Source: Aliterella sp. RAGGC_92
Lineage (GTDB): Bacteria > Cyanobacteriota > Cyanobacteriia > Cyanobacteriales > Chroococcidiopsidaceae
Length of the DNA stretch: 6,193 nucleotides
Reading direction: 5' to 3'
Assembly (NCBI GenBank): GCA_030826005.1
Contig: JAPJOW010000246.1
Location: forward strand, 1 to 6,193
The notes beneath the pieces were generated by a model. The model was not told the origin of the DNA. It saw nothing but the letters and a program-made list of their open reading frames with translations, and did not search any database. This document shows positions 5,788 to 6,193 of this stretch, piece by piece. Made by a program: the position numbers and the translations under genes. How positions within the stretch are numbered: the stretch's first letter is position 1; every line of letters begins with the position of its first letter.

Positions 5788-6193
5788 TGAAATTAGTTTG
5801 CAGCCAAACGCAATTAAGTACAAACCTTTCTTTGGTAAGCCGTGCTGTACCAACCCGTCCAACGCATCCAATTTTGGCAAATGTTTTATTGGTTGCAGAA
5901 GTAGAAACTCAGCAAGTGAGCTTGACAGGGTTTGATTTAAGTTTGGGGATTAAAACTAGCTTTGCGGCGGAAGTGATAACTGGAGGTGCGATCGCATTGC
6001 CTGCTAAACTGCTCAACGATATTGTGTCACGCCTCTTGGAAGGGGAAATTGAGCTTGAAGAAACAAACGACGCACCTTTAGGCATTACGATAACTTCGGC
6101 TTCCGGGCGCTACCAAGTGCGGGGGATGGAAGTAGAGGAATTTCCCGAATTGCCAGTAATTGAAGCTGGAGAGGCGGTTTATTTACCTGTAGA
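5787..6193 (+). CDS. dnaN: DNA polymerase III beta subunit (sliding clamp), 5' part
   Basis: DnaN forms the ring-shaped dimer that tethers DNA polymerase III to the template. I translated 135 codons before the window ends, with no stop. The N-terminus MKLVCSQTQLSTNLSLVSRA is followed by a T-R-P-T-H-P-I-L-A-N-V-L-L segment (about 23-35). This matches the family pattern of R-P-T-x-P-I-L-x-N-x-L-L, and SLTGFDLSLGI follows (about 45-55). The visible part covers clamp domain 1 (to about residue 120) and the start of domain 2, of three domains in a protein usually near 370-390 residues. The ATG at 5787 is chosen because it gives the family N-terminus. A GTG directly before it (5784) is in frame and would add one residue. 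The gene lies downstream of dnaA and oriC on the same strand. One HIP1 site falls inside it (5988-5995). Confidence 0.95.
   Translation, partial: MKLVCSQTQLSTNLSLVSRAVPTRPTHPILANVLLVAEVETQQVSLTGFDLSLGIKTSFAAEVITGGAIALPAKLLNDIVSRLLEGEIELEETNDAPLGITITSASGRYQVRGMEVEEFPELPVIEAGEAVYLPV

Larger units (their letters stand above)
108..5995. repeat. Dispersed HIP1 octamers (GCGATCGC), 15 copies
   Basis: The palindrome GCGATCGC starts at 108, 853, 1845, 2120, 2315, 2501, 2539, 3571, 3699, 3825, 4277, 4456, 5285, 5307 and 5988, about one per 410 bp. HIP1 over-representation is a known trait of many cyanobacterial chromosomes and is the main taxonomic clue here. Copies fall both inside genes and in spacers. 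The longest copy-free stretches are inside the protease gene (2547-3570) and across oriC (5315-5987). Confidence 0.9.

Overview
This window is chromosomal core DNA from a cyanobacterium and contains its probable replication origin. Three things point to a cyanobacterium. The octamer GCGATCGC (HIP1) occurs 15 times in 6.2 kb. The DnaA boxes are mostly of the TTTTCCACA type. The gene set includes an HhoA/HhoB/HtrA-type protease and a dnaA-oriC-dnaN block. Genus or species cannot be read from this sequence.

Layout, left to right. Positions 1-214 are a non-coding leader upstream of argS (215-1978, +, arginyl-tRNA synthetase). argS meets def (1964-2491, -, peptide deformylase) tail to tail, with a 15-bp overlap. 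def lies 44 bp downstream of an HtrA/Deg-family serine protease gene (2536-3768, -), so the two probably form one leftward transcription unit. A 177-bp divergent intergenic region separates the protease from dnaA (3946-5328, +, GTG start). A 458-bp gene-free region (5329-5786) follows. It holds eight strong DnaA boxes in two oppositely oriented groups, then a short G/C spacer, TAC/CTA trinucleotide repeats and a 22-bp pure A/T stretch. dnaN (from 5787, +, DNA polymerase III sliding clamp) starts after it and runs off the right edge, with 135 codons visible.

How the parts fit together. DnaA, made from the adjacent gene, should bind the boxes and melt the A/T-rich element. DnaN is the clamp loaded at the resulting forks. 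ArgS, Def and the protease are housekeeping functions in translation, nascent-protein maturation and envelope protein quality control.

The genes are ordinary and intact. The unusual content is in the origin. The putative DnaA-trio array (four CTA triplets next to two abutting DnaA boxes) is mirrored exactly on the far side of the A/T core, giving a 13-bp perfect inverted repeat around the unwinding element. A separate 14-bp perfect inverted repeat, built from two HIP1 octamers, closes the dnaA reading frame. I see no mobile element, CRISPR array, tRNA or rRNA, and no sign of an unknown multi-gene system.
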